Assembly: GCA_018223375.1 (NCBI GenBank)
Contig: JAGTTS010000010.1
Location: forward strand, 1-64,000
DNA length: 64,000 nucleotides
Source of the DNA: Clostridiaceae bacterium Marseille-Q3526
GTDB lineage: Bacteria; Bacillota; Clostridia; Lachnospirales; Lachnospiraceae
Reading direction: 5' to 3'
The notes beneath the pieces were generated by a model that did not search any database, was not told the DNA's origin, and saw nothing but the letters and a program-made list of their open reading frames with translations. The translations under genes and the position numbers were made by a program. Each line of letters begins with the position of its first letter. Position 1 is the stretch's first letter. Positions 32,274 to 41,191 of the stretch are shown piece by piece.

Positions 32274-33404
32274 TTATTCCATTACCTGAACCTTCAGGCT
32301 TGATCCGCTTTCTATCAGTTTTTTCATTTCGTAATACCCGTCTGTCTCAGTTCCCATGAGGGCAACGAAAAAGAAACCTTCTCCCGACACCACGAGAGTA
32401 TCTTTTGACGCAATGACCGTATTGACATTTCTGTAATCGTAGGAAGTAATATACTCCTCTGTCTGAACCTTGAAACCATTCTTAAAAAACACCAGATCTT
32501 TTCTCATCCCGTCTGCTTTTCCTTTTATCTGGTTCCATTCCTTGGCAGCTGCCTTTCTCAGGGCTTTTTCACTTCTGGCCTGCTTATTTTTCAGGAAATA
32601 ATGTGCTGCGCAGACTGCGGCAAACACCGCCTCTACTGTCAGGTAAATGCCAAACGGAAGCGTAATTTCCTTTAAAGTCATATTGATAAAGGTGAACGCC
32701 GCGCTGACGCAGAGAAATACCATCAAATACATGCTGACGGGATACTTCTCTCTTCCGGACTGAATCCGGTTCCACTCTGCCGCCTTATATAAGCGGTAAA
32801 TACCATCCTCGCTCTCCAGAACTTCGGCTCTCGGCGCGTCCTCCTTCAGCTCCAGAGAAGCCTCCTCTGCCATTTTTCCCCGAAGAAATGATTCAAAATC
32901 ATTGGGATTGCCCTCCAGAAAATTTTTCTTTTCCAGAACAATCCGTTTTCCTGCTTCCATATTCAGGATAAATCGGCTGTTTTCACATTCCAGGCTTTCG
33001 ATCCTCCTGTAAGACACATCCAATCTGGAATCATCGGATTCCGTAAACATACTGCCGTCGCCAAACCAGAGATACTGGCGGAATGAATGGCGAAACTGCG
33101 GATTTCCTGCATTTTTCTTTGATGTGATCCAGGCAGACAGGAAAAATATGCCTCTGGATGCCAGATAGAATAAAATTCCCAAAAACGGCCATATGATAAT
33201 TCTAACAATGCCGCTCTCAACCTGAAAATGATCGCACAGCTTTACAGAAAGAAACATGGAAATTCCAGTCCAAATCAGAATCTCCAGCCATCCGTAAGGC
33301 TTAAATGCCCCTCTGACGACCATGTCTCTCGCCACATCCTTCGCCTTTCCTGATATGAAGCCATCCTCCGGATCGTGGAAGACATGAAAATATCCTTTGC
33401 TCAT
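32274..33404 (-). CDS. Membrane protein with YcxB-like domains
   Basis: A 376-residue protein with two pairs of membrane helices (about residues 38-85 and 220-265), each followed by a soluble region. The soluble parts (FGDGSMFTESDDSRLDVSYRRIESLECENSRFIL; NGFKVQTEEYITSYDYRNVNTVIASKDTLVV) look like YcxB-like C-terminal domains, here in two copies. Function of the family is unknown. GGAGGAAAG precedes the ATG. It is transcribed alone, convergent to rpn. Confidence 0.65.
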   Translation of the reverse strand: MSKGYFHVFHDPEDGFISGKAKDVARDMVVRGAFKPYGWLEILIWTGISMFLSVKLCDHFQVESGIVRIIIWPFLGILFYLASRGIFFLSAWITSKKNAGNPQFRHSFRQYLWFGDGSMFTESDDSRLDVSYRRIESLECENSRFILNMEAGKRIVLEKKNFLEGNPNDFESFLRGKMAEEASLELKEDAPRAEVLESEDGIYRLYKAAEWNRIQSGREKYPVSMYLMVFLCVSAAFTFINMTLKEITLPFGIYLTVEAVFAAVCAAHYFLKNKQARSEKALRKAAAKEWNQIKGKADGMRKDLVFFKNGFKVQTEEYITSYDYRNVNTVIASKDTLVVSGEGFFFVALMGTETDGYYEMKKLIESGSSLKVQVME

Positions 33405-33604
33405 CCTAAAACTTTCCTCCTATGAATAGTTTCCCCCTATTATGCAGACAAAATGCAAACCCGCGCTCTGCGCTTCCTGTCTGCTTCGCAGACGCCTGCT
33501 TTTCTGCTGATGTGGTACATTATATCACACTTTTTTCTATCCGCCCACCCTATCTGTGAAAATTGAAATGTGGCGAAGGCCTTCCCGCCCCTGCAAATGA
33601 ATGG

Positions 33605-33610
33605 TATACT
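33605..33610 (+). promoter_or_regulatory. Extended -10 promoter of the ABC-class ATPase gene
   Basis: TATACT preceded by TGG about 40 bases before ATG 33651. It lies downstream of the earlier in-frame ATG at 33570, which supports the later start. Confidence 0.45.
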
Positions 33611-33650
33611 GGTATCAAGAAATGAAACAGAAAGGAACAGGTATTTGACT

Positions 33651-35477
33651 ATGGCACCATACGATTCCTATAGAAACAGAGGCCGCCGGAACGGAAACGG
33701 CGGCGGACGCGAAGGAGACAATAGAAACGGCAGGGAAGCCGGCCGAATCTCCACCCCGGACAGACCCAGAGTACTGAAGGCCTCTGAGGAGCTTCGGACT
33801 CTCCTTCTCTCCATTGACCATAAAAGCTACCCGGCCTACAAGTCTTTGGCCGGTATTTACCGCTTTCCCGGTTTTCAGCTTTCCATTGACCATGTGCAGG
33901 GGGATCCCTTCGCCTCTCCTTCCCATTTAAGCGTGTTCGTCCCGCACAAGACGGCAGGCTTCGACGCCTCTCTCTACGGCACGGACGCCAGAAAAACGGC
34001 GCTTGAGGATTATCTGATCCGCCAGTTTGGAAAGGAAGCGGCTCATTTTAATTTCCAGGCCAAGGGTTCCGGCAAAAGCGGCCTGATTTCCGTCACCCGC
34101 TGCGGACAGGAAATCCTGTCCCGAACTGCCTGTGAAATCTCCGGGGACGGCGTCTGGCTCCGCTTCCATGTCGGCTTCCCGGCCAATGGCCGCACAATTA
34201 ACGCCAGAGAGCTGGAGAAAATCCTCTTCGATTTTATTCCGGCCTGCGTCAGAAAATCTCTGCTCTGCACCTCTCTTCCCGCTGACGAGATCCAAAAGAG
34301 GGCGGATCTGGCCGATGATCAGGAGTTTATCCGCAGCGAACTGGAACGATTGAATCTGGCAGCCTTTGTGGCGGACGGTTCTGTCCTTCCAAGGCAGAGC
34401 GGAGTGTCGGATCTGCCGTTAAAAGGCTGCGTTTCCTTCCAGTCTCCTGATTCTCTCCGGATAGAGCTGACCCTTCCCCATAAGGGCGTCCTTACCGGCA
34501 TGGGAATCCCGAAAGGCATTACCCTCATTGCCGGAGGCGGCTACCACGGCAAGTCCACCCTTTTAAAGGCCCTGGAAATGGGCGTTTACAGCCACATTGC
34601 AGGGGATGGGCGGGAGTATGTAATCACTGATTCCACAGCAGTCAAGCTGCGGGCGGAGGATGGACGCTACATCGAAGACACCGATATTTCCCTGTTTATC
34701 AATGATCTTCCAAACGGAAAGGACACCTGCCATTTCACCACCGAGGACGCCAGCGGATCCACCTCCCAGGCTGCCGGAATTGTGGAAGGCATGTTCTCCG
34801 GCTGCCGCGCCTTCCTCATCGATGAGGACACCTGCGCCGCCAACTTTATGGTCCGGGACGAGCTGATGCAGCAGGTCATCCACCGCAAAAAGGAACCCAT
34901 TACCCCGTTTATCGAGCGGGCCAGACAGCTGTTTGAAACATGCGGTATTTCCACGATCCTGGTTGCCGGAAGCTCCGGCGCGTTTTTCCACATCGCGGAC
35001 ACAGTCATACAGATGGACAGCTACCGCCCTGTGGACATTACAGGCAAGGTAAAGGAGACGTTAAACGCCTTCCCGTCTCCGCTGAAATCCCAGGAAGAAG
35101 CCCCGGCTTTCCGCCTTCCAGAGCTTTCACGGCCCTACCGTGTCAATGGAAAACGTGTCTCGGACGCAAAAATCAAATGCTTTGACAGAGATTCCTTCTC
35201 CATTGATAAAAACACGGTAAATCTCCACTATGTAGAACAGATCGCAGATTCTGAGCAGACGGCGGCTCTGGCCTACGTTCTCCGGTACGCCTGCTCCGTC
35301 CTGGCAGACGGCGAAAAAAGCATTGCCCAGATAGCGGACGTGCTGGAAGAGATGTGGGAAAGCGAAGGCTTCTCCTCCTTCTTAAAGAAAAGCAAGGGAG
35401 GCGGCTACGCGGCGTCCGGCTTTGCACGCCCGAGAAGGCAGGAGGTCTGCGCCTGCCTGGCCCGGTACAGAAAATAA
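33651..35477 (+). CDS. Predicted ATPase of the ABC class (ABC_ATPase family) with Arg/Gly-rich N-terminus
   Basis: A 608-residue soluble ATPase of a bacterial family without known function and without a transporter partner. Walker A is AGGGYHGKSTLL near 293, an atypical signature SGSTSQA follows, and Walker B is FLIDEDT near 390. The first 30 residues are rich in Arg, Gly and Asn (NRGRRNGNGGGREGDNRNGR), like RNA-binding tails. ATG 33651 is used because the promoter lies just before it; upstream AAAGGAAC is only a moderate ribosome-binding site. Confidence 0.8.
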   Translation: MAPYDSYRNRGRRNGNGGGREGDNRNGREAGRISTPDRPRVLKASEELRTLLLSIDHKSYPAYKSLAGIYRFPGFQLSIDHVQGDPFASPSHLSVFVPHKTAGFDASLYGTDARKTALEDYLIRQFGKEAAHFNFQAKGSGKSGLISVTRCGQEILSRTACEISGDGVWLRFHVGFPANGRTINARELEKILFDFIPACVRKSLLCTSLPADEIQKRADLADDQEFIRSELERLNLAAFVADGSVLPRQSGVSDLPLKGCVSFQSPDSLRIELTLPHKGVLTGMGIPKGITLIAGGGYHGKSTLLKALEMGVYSHIAGDGREYVITDSTAVKLRAEDGRYIEDTDISLFINDLPNGKDTCHFTTEDASGSTSQAAGIVEGMFSGCRAFLIDEDTCAANFMVRDELMQQVIHRKKEPITPFIERARQLFETCGISTILVAGSSGAFFHIADTVIQMDSYRPVDITGKVKETLNAFPSPLKSQEEAPAFRLPELSRPYRVNGKRVSDAKIKCFDRDSFSIDKNTVNLHYVEQIADSEQTAALAYVLRYACSVLADGEKSIAQIADVLEEMWESEGFSSFLKKSKGGGYAASGFARPRRQEVCACLARYRK

Positions 35478-35486
35478 ACAAAAAAT

Positions 35487-35533
35487 GGCAAAAGAGGAGG
35501 AGGCTCTATTCCAGAGCCTCCTCCTCTTTTGCC
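35487..35533. terminator. Bidirectional terminator overlapping the DUF1576 gene end
   Basis: A perfect 21-bp stem (35487-35507 with 35513-35533) with a 5-base loop. The TAG stop of the DUF1576 gene (35506-35508) is at the loop edge, so one arm encodes its Glu-rich C-terminus KEEEALE. Confidence 0.85.
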
Positions 35534-36789
35534 CTCGCTCTTCTGTCCCTGACAGACTGGATGACGGGAACCATGAAAATGGCCACCATTCCTCCGGCGA
35601 AGCCGTTGTTATAAAGATTCATTCCCCCATATACAATTCCCACGTTTAAGGCCACCGAGGAGTGGAGGAAACCGGCCACCAGTCCGGACAGCCAGCCAAA
35701 TTCTCCTGAGATGGGAGCCAGCGTGGTGGAAAAGAGAAACGCTAACATCGGCGACGGATCGCTGATATTCCACCGCTTGGTAAGCCCTGCCAGATACACG
35801 CCCGCCATGATGGGAAATATATTGCGGATGTGTTTTCCAGTGGAGCTGAATCCCACAATAGTAAAAATTCCTCCGATCGTAGGCCCATTTAAATCGCCTC
35901 CTGCAATCAGCACCAGAAGCGTGGCCATAAAGCCGTTTACCGCCATATTTAAAACGGTGGCAGGACCGCCGTTGTCCCTCAGGTAATCCGAACCGCCGTG
36001 GCCGGAGCTGTGAAGAATTTTCGAATATTCCTCCACCACGCCGCGCCCTCCGAAGTAAAAGGCTCCCGCGGCCATGCCAAGAAAAAGGATTGATAGAATA
36101 GTAAAAAACAGGAAATCGCTTCCTGTGTACCAGATCAGACGGCTCTCCACTGTGATTCCGAACGATTTCAGGAGAGACACGATAACCGTGGCAATGATTC
36201 CCCCGGCGAAGCCTACATTGTACAGGGAATATCCCTGATGGGCGTGGTGAACCTGAGCCGCCAGAGGCGGAAGCAGAAATCCGATCGTTATTCCCGCCGT
36301 AAGAGCCAGGAAAAACCTGGCTGCAACCGGAAGATCTCCGATGTGCATCAGCTGTGTGATAATGGGGGACAAGCTGGTTCCGTAAAGCCCCACATAGACA
36401 TAATGAGACATGTGGGTTTTATGATATTTGGCGTAAAGCCAGATACCCAGCATAATCGCCCAGATATTGAACAGATTTTTTCCAAACAGGGAAAATCCAA
36501 ACATCAGGCAGGCGGACGTGATAGTATGTCCGTCCATCTCCATATCCAGAAAATAGATAAGGGCAATACTGAGAAGCGTGAGAACGCCTGCGTTCAGAAA
36601 AGCGGCTCCCACTCCGCCTACCACGAAATAGTCGGTAATCAGGAAATCCGGCTCCTTGATCAGCGTAGCTATCCCGGGCCAGATCTCCGAAAAGGGCTGG
36701 AGAATAAAGCCGCAGACAATAAAGTAAACAGGAATCAGAGACAAAAGAAGGAATTTATCTCTTCTGGTCAGAATCCTTTTGTGAAACAT
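35506..36789 (-). CDS. DUF1576 membrane protein
   Basis: A 427-residue protein with about ten to twelve membrane helices, arranged as two similar halves (GVGAAFLNAGVLTLLSIALI; GGMNLYNNGFAGGMVAIFMVP). It matches the DUF1576 family by pattern; the family is common in Clostridia and has no known function, though the fold suggests a transporter. Cytoplasmic tail RRARAKEEEALE. It stands alone. Confidence 0.8.
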   Translation of the reverse strand: MFHKRILTRRDKFLLLSLIPVYFIVCGFILQPFSEIWPGIATLIKEPDFLITDYFVVGGVGAAFLNAGVLTLLSIALIYFLDMEMDGHTITSACLMFGFSLFGKNLFNIWAIMLGIWLYAKYHKTHMSHYVYVGLYGTSLSPIITQLMHIGDLPVAARFFLALTAGITIGFLLPPLAAQVHHAHQGYSLYNVGFAGGIIATVIVSLLKSFGITVESRLIWYTGSDFLFFTILSILFLGMAAGAFYFGGRGVVEEYSKILHSSGHGGSDYLRDNGGPATVLNMAVNGFMATLLVLIAGGDLNGPTIGGIFTIVGFSSTGKHIRNIFPIMAGVYLAGLTKRWNISDPSPMLAFLFSTTLAPISGEFGWLSGLVAGFLHSSVALNVGIVYGGMNLYNNGFAGGMVAIFMVPVIQSVRDRRARAKEEEALE

Positions 36790-36884
36790 TTATGCACAAC
36801 CTTTCTATATAGCATCTCCTCTCATTATATATGATTTTAAAAAATTTGAAAATAATATAATTACTGGTTTTTTTGTATATTTAA

Positions 36885-38453
36885 TCATTCTGACAGCTTT
36901 ACAATCACCGTGTCCTCATCCATTCTGATGCTCCCCTTCTCCGGATAACTGGTCATTTCCCCTGCAAAAGGCAGAGAATCCAGGTATCTGGAGAGCACCG
37001 GCTCCTCGGACGGCAGCTGCAGCGTCTGCATCAGATCGTAAATTCTTCTGGAAATTCCCATGGGACTTTCAGCGTCCCACTGGTAGAAGGAACAGCCGAT
37101 CACATCACCTCTCAGGGCTTCTGGGGGAAGCTCCGCCTCCCGTTTCCCCAGAAAAATAAACGTGCAGTCCTCGATGTCTCTTCCTTCCTCCTCTGCCGTC
37201 TCCCCGGCCTTTTCATAGATTTCCCGCGTCAGGCTGATATCCTGCTCCGATACCTGATGGATGGTCTCAAACAATGCGGCTGTGTCCTTCGCCTGGCTCC
37301 ACGAAATAAGAAGGCACAGAGCTGCTGCCGCAGATGCGGCTCTTTTTCTCCACCGAACCGCTCCTTTTCCTTCCTCTGGCCAGAGAAAAGCCGTCAGGAA
37401 GGAGAGAGCAGAGGCGAATACCAGGGGATATACCAGGTGGGCACGGATAGGCTGGTAATACCCTGCCACAAGGGTCATTAAAAACGGAGACAGCAAAAAG
37501 ACGCATACCGCCGCCAGATACCATAGCTTTCCCGGCCTTTTTCTGCACCTCATCCACACCAGGGATGAGATAAAAAATAAGAGAACCGCCCAGCCGAACT
37601 CCGGCCGGAACATGACGTAGTAGCAGTCGAACACCCGCCTGAGCTCTCCTGCAATCCAGTGGACGCAGACGTTAAATCCGTCCTTTTTCCAGTGCATCAT
37701 ATCTGCCACATAGGCCTCGCTGCCTCCGGACAGCGTGCGGACTGCCGCGGCGGCCGCCATGTAAAGGACAAATCCAATGACAAAGACAGCCGCCAGCTTC
37801 ACGCCTGCCAAAAGCCAGCCAAACCGCTGCCTGTCCTGTTCTTTGCCATTTTCCCCCAGATAAACGGTCATAAAAAGGATCACAATCAGAGACGCCGCCA
37901 CAGCCGCCATGGCCTGGTACGTTCCAAAGGCCCAAACCAGAAGAAGAATCGAGCCTGCCGCCCAGAACCATTTTCCTCCAAAAAAGGCAAATTGTCCGGC
38001 TCCGTATGCCGCCAGGACGCAGAGCAGCATGGCGAAAACCACCTCCGCCGACTGCAGCACAAAATAGAGCTGCTCCGCGAAGCAGGGAGCAGTCACATAA
38101 ACAACCGGAAACACAGCCGAAAACAGGCGGAATCTCTTCTGTCCGCCGCTCCACTTATGCACAAAAAAGGATAAAACCATGGCTGTTATCCACAATAAAA
38201 TCACAGTAAGCACACGGGAGATCACAGGATGAAACGCAGCCTGGCCGAACAGATGCTTGGTAAATACCAGGCCAAACCGGTTAATTCCCAGCCATGAATT
38301 CATCATGGCGTCCGGATCTGCCATCATAATCTCTGTGTCAACGGTAATATCCTGCCTGGTCATCCAGGCCCCATACGTACAGAGGGCGGCCGCTCCTGAC
38401 AGCAAAGCGCCCGCCCTGTTTTCTCTGATAAAAGAAAGAAATTGAAACGCCAT
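36885..38453 (-). CDS. Membrane glucosyltransferase-domain protein (Glucos_trans_II / GtrII type)
   Basis: A 522-residue membrane protein with about ten helices and a C-terminal soluble part of about 130 residues. The early part reads MADPDAMMNSWLGINRFGLVFTKHLF, like GtrII-type glucosyltransferases, which add glucose from a lipid carrier to cell-surface polymers outside the membrane. It is directly coupled to the polyprenyl glycosyltransferase gene (TAATG overlap), which would supply the lipid-linked sugar. Confidence 0.78.
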   Translation of the reverse strand: MAFQFLSFIRENRAGALLSGAAALCTYGAWMTRQDITVDTEIMMADPDAMMNSWLGINRFGLVFTKHLFGQAAFHPVISRVLTVILLWITAMVLSFFVHKWSGGQKRFRLFSAVFPVVYVTAPCFAEQLYFVLQSAEVVFAMLLCVLAAYGAGQFAFFGGKWFWAAGSILLLVWAFGTYQAMAAVAASLIVILFMTVYLGENGKEQDRQRFGWLLAGVKLAAVFVIGFVLYMAAAAAVRTLSGGSEAYVADMMHWKKDGFNVCVHWIAGELRRVFDCYYVMFRPEFGWAVLLFFISSLVWMRCRKRPGKLWYLAAVCVFLLSPFLMTLVAGYYQPIRAHLVYPLVFASALSFLTAFLWPEEGKGAVRWRKRAASAAAALCLLISWSQAKDTAALFETIHQVSEQDISLTREIYEKAGETAEEEGRDIEDCTFIFLGKREAELPPEALRGDVIGCSFYQWDAESPMGISRRIYDLMQTLQLPSEEPVLSRYLDSLPFAGEMTSYPEKGSIRMDEDTVIVKLSE

Positions 38454-39412
38454 TATTCCTCCCCCTTCTCTCTTAAATCGTCCTTTAAATTATCTTCAGC
38501 CACTAGATAGAGAGGTCTGTGCTTCACCTCCAGATAAATTTTCGCCAGATATTTTCCCACAATGCCGGCGCAGAGTAGCTGAATGCCTCCCACAAACAAA
38601 ATGATACAGGCGAGAGACGGCCATCCTCCTACCGGATCCCCGAACATCAGCGTCTTGGCGATCACCACCAGCACCATGAAAAAGGCTACCAGACAAAAAA
38701 TCAGCCCCAGATAGGCAGCGATGGAGAGAGGCAGCGTAGTGAACGCCACAATTCCCTCTATGGAATAGATTAAAAGCTTCCAGAACGACCACTTAGTCTC
38801 CCCCGCCGCCCGCTCCACGTTCTCAAAGGGGATCCACTTGGTACGAAAGCCCACCCAGCCGAAAATCCCCTTGGAAAACCGGTTGTACTCCGTCATGGAC
38901 ACAATAGCGTCCTTCATTTTTCGGTTCATCAGCCGGAAATCCCTGGCTCCGTCCACAATATCTATGTCAGAAATTTTCCGGATCAGGCGGTAAAACATCC
39001 TGGCAAAAAAGGAACGGATGGGAGGTTCCCCCTTCCTGTCTACCCGCCTTGTAGCCGCGCTGTCATAGTCCCCGGACTCTAACGCCTCTATCATCTCCGG
39101 CAGAAGCCCGGGCGGATCCTGGAGATCTGCGTCCATAACGGCAGTATAATCCCCCTCTGCAGCCTCCAGGCCCGCATAGATGGCTGCCTCCTTGCCAAAA
39201 TTTCTGGAAAAAGAAATATATTTTATCCGTGAATCCTCCTTTGCCCTCTCTTTTAAGAGTGAAAGAGTTCCATCCCTGGAGCCGTCGTCCACGAAAATCC
39301 ACTCGAATTCATACTCAGAAAGCCCCTTGCATACCCTGTCGATCTCCTGAAGAAATAAGGGCAGCGCCTCCTGCTCGTTAAAGCAGGGAACAATGATTGA
39401 AATCTGTTTCAT
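38453..39412 (-). CDS. Polyprenyl-phosphate glycosyltransferase, GT2 family (GtrB/DPM1-like)
   Basis: A 319-residue enzyme that would move a hexose from a nucleotide sugar to undecaprenyl phosphate. The GT2 domain has IIVPCFNEQEALPLFL, VDDGSRDGT and the DXD-type VMDADLQDPP; two C-terminal membrane helices (about 230-290) follow, as in GtrB. It forms a two-gene unit with the GtrII-like protein. No GtrA-type flippase is near. Confidence 0.88.
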   Translation of the reverse strand: MKQISIIVPCFNEQEALPLFLQEIDRVCKGLSEYEFEWIFVDDGSRDGTLSLLKERAKEDSRIKYISFSRNFGKEAAIYAGLEAAEGDYTAVMDADLQDPPGLLPEMIEALESGDYDSAATRRVDRKGEPPIRSFFARMFYRLIRKISDIDIVDGARDFRLMNRKMKDAIVSMTEYNRFSKGIFGWVGFRTKWIPFENVERAAGETKWSFWKLLIYSIEGIVAFTTLPLSIAAYLGLIFCLVAFFMVLVVIAKTLMFGDPVGGWPSLACIILFVGGIQLLCAGIVGKYLAKIYLEVKHRPLYLVAEDNLKDDLREKGEE

Positions 39413-39540
39413 TTTCGTTTTCCTTTAAACCCTTTTGTCAATTGATTCATCCTCTTTTTATATCATATCTGGCAGGCGGTTACAAGTTTATTTTGCGGCG
39501 GAAGTTTTCCTTCACAGACCAGAAAGTATAGATACCGCCG

Positions 39541-39627
39541 GATTCAGAGCGTATGCGTGGCCAGCTGCGTTTCCGGCTCGGTTCGCGCTGCGAAAGTCTC
39601 GCTATCGCCACTGATACGCTCTGAATC
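39541..39627. repeat. Intergenic repeat element, shortened copy C inside a hairpin
   Basis: The core (CGTTTCCGGCTCGGTTCGCG, then CTGCGAAAGTCTCGC) matches both ends of copy A, but about 80 central bases are missing. It is enclosed by a perfect 14-bp inverted repeat, GATTCAGAGCGTAT (39541-39554) and ATACGCTCTGAATC (39614-39627). Confidence 0.65.
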
Positions 39628-39679
39628 TGGCTGTCATACTGCAGGTCCAGGCTTACTGAGAGGAGAATGACAGCCAGCC

Positions 39680-40603
39680 TTAATAAATCCTCTCGTCCCC
39701 CTCGCACCTGATAATATTGGGGCATTCTCCGTAAACCAGACTGTACACCGGCCTCTGCCCCTCGTATTTTCGGATTTCCGCCTGAAGCTTCTCCTTCATC
39801 TTCTCCCGATCTCTGGGAAGTATTCCCCTCACCCGAAATTCAATAAAATCATGGAAACCGTCGTAGGAAATGGGATATTCCTCTGTTCCTGCCCTCTCGA
39901 TCAAACTCAGCTCCTCTTTCAGGCACTCCAGCTCGTCCGCCTGGGTAAATGTGCCCCGCTCTGCCTCTCTGTAAAGCGGAACCTCCTTGTGGAGGAACAT
40001 GGAAAAGTTCACCACATGGGCAGGATGGGTTTGATTCAGAAACCTGGCTAAAGCCAGAGCATTCTCCTCTCCCCTGCCTTTTCCGGCCACTCCCGTCATA
40101 ATGTGCGCGTCAAAGGTAAGACCTGCCTCCTGAAGCCGTCTGATGGCCTCATAGGCCTCCTCCAGCGTGTGAGCCTTGTTCATAAACGACAGCACGTCGT
40201 CCAGGCCTGTCTCGATTCCCAGGTAGAGATGGCGCGCCCCCAGCCCATACAGCGCTCTCAGATCCTCCCTGGTCTTTTTCAGGATTCCTGTCACCGTAGC
40301 GTCCATATTGATCATGCCGCACTGGGGAAAATATGATTTTACAAGCCGTAAAATGGCCGACAGTTCCTCCATGGGAAGGTCAAAGGCGTTCCCGTCTCCC
40401 AGAAAAATCCGTTTCGGGCTGCCGCCGCAGGCTTTCACTCTCTGCAGCTCTGATTCTATCTGTTCCACAGGCAGCTTTCTGTACTTTAAATGGCGGAACA
40501 GGTTGCAGAATTTGCATCCATTGTAGGAACAGCCCACCATAACCGGAAGCATAAACGCGCTCCTCTCCATCGGCGCCCGGCATATCTGTCCTTCGTAATT
40601 CAT
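39680..40603 (-). CDS. Radical SAM protein
   Basis: A 307-residue radical SAM enzyme. The [4Fe-4S]-binding Cys residues are in GCSYNGCKFCN (residues about 25-33), with spacing C-x4-C-x2-C as in a known subgroup. FLGDGNAF and GIETGLDDVLSFMNKAH match the SAM-binding and barrel motifs. No partner peptide or maturation gene lies nearby, so the reaction is unknown. GGAGGGG precedes the ATG. Confidence 0.88.
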   Translation of the reverse strand: MNYEGQICRAPMERSAFMLPVMVGCSYNGCKFCNLFRHLKYRKLPVEQIESELQRVKACGGSPKRIFLGDGNAFDLPMEELSAILRLVKSYFPQCGMINMDATVTGILKKTREDLRALYGLGARHLYLGIETGLDDVLSFMNKAHTLEEAYEAIRRLQEAGLTFDAHIMTGVAGKGRGEENALALARFLNQTHPAHVVNFSMFLHKEVPLYREAERGTFTQADELECLKEELSLIERAGTEEYPISYDGFHDFIEFRVRGILPRDREKMKEKLQAEIRKYEGQRPVYSLVYGECPNIIRCEGDERIY

Positions 40604-40665
40604 AACACCCCTCCTTTTAGAAAAAGTATATCACAGATTTGCGAAAGCAGCGATAAAAGACAGAA

Positions 40666-40705
40666 AAGCCCGCCACATCTCTTTTTCCTGAAATGTGCCG
40701 GACTT
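40666..40705 (-). terminator. Terminator after the small membrane protein gene
   Basis: AAGCCCGCCACAT (40666-40678) pairs with ATGTGCCGGACTT (40693-40705) with two mismatches. On the minus strand it is followed by TTCTGTCTTTT. Confidence 0.6.
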
Positions 40706-40775
40706 CTGCATTTTCTGTTTATTCTCTGTCTATTCTATGTTTATGTTCGGTTCTCTTGTGCGCTTTTTCTGTCCT

Positions 40776-41027
40776 CTACTGAAAAATCATACAGACTATG
40801 ACCATAACTGCCGCCGCCAGGTAAAGGGCCTGCTCTGCCTTTGTGGTTCTGCCCTCTGTAAATCTTCCGCTCTTTTCCATAGCCAGAAGTCCAAGCTCAA
40901 AGATAATGACAGCGGCTGCCATCAGTCCGAAAGCCGCCTGCATACCTGTCATCTGGAAAAATATCATAACCAGAAACAGTACGCCTGAGATTACATGCAT
41001 AAAAGAAAGATTGATTTTTTGTGTCAT
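40776..41027 (-). CDS. Small membrane protein, function unknown
   Basis: An 83-residue protein with three hydrophobic segments (HVISGVLFLVMIFFQ, AFGLMAAAVIIFELGLLAM, ALYLAAAVMVIVCMIF) and a short charged loop between the second and third. GAGGGGG lies 6 bases before the ATG, so it is probably real. No function can be read. It has its own terminator and is 164 bases from topB. Confidence 0.65.
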   Translation of the reverse strand: MTQKINLSFMHVISGVLFLVMIFFQMTGMQAAFGLMAAAVIIFELGLLAMEKSGRFTEGRTTKAEQALYLAAAVMVIVCMIFQ

Positions 41028-41191
41028 AGAAATCCCCCTCTCTGAATCTGTTTCAGTTTTATCCTGCGTATCAGGTTTTGTCCTGTACTGCCATTATATT
41101 TCACAATTTTTCCACATTCAAGAGGGGGCGCGCCGGTTTAAGGATTGCGAAAATGATTTGTAAGCTTTTCGAAAGAAACTGCTTTCGCCGT

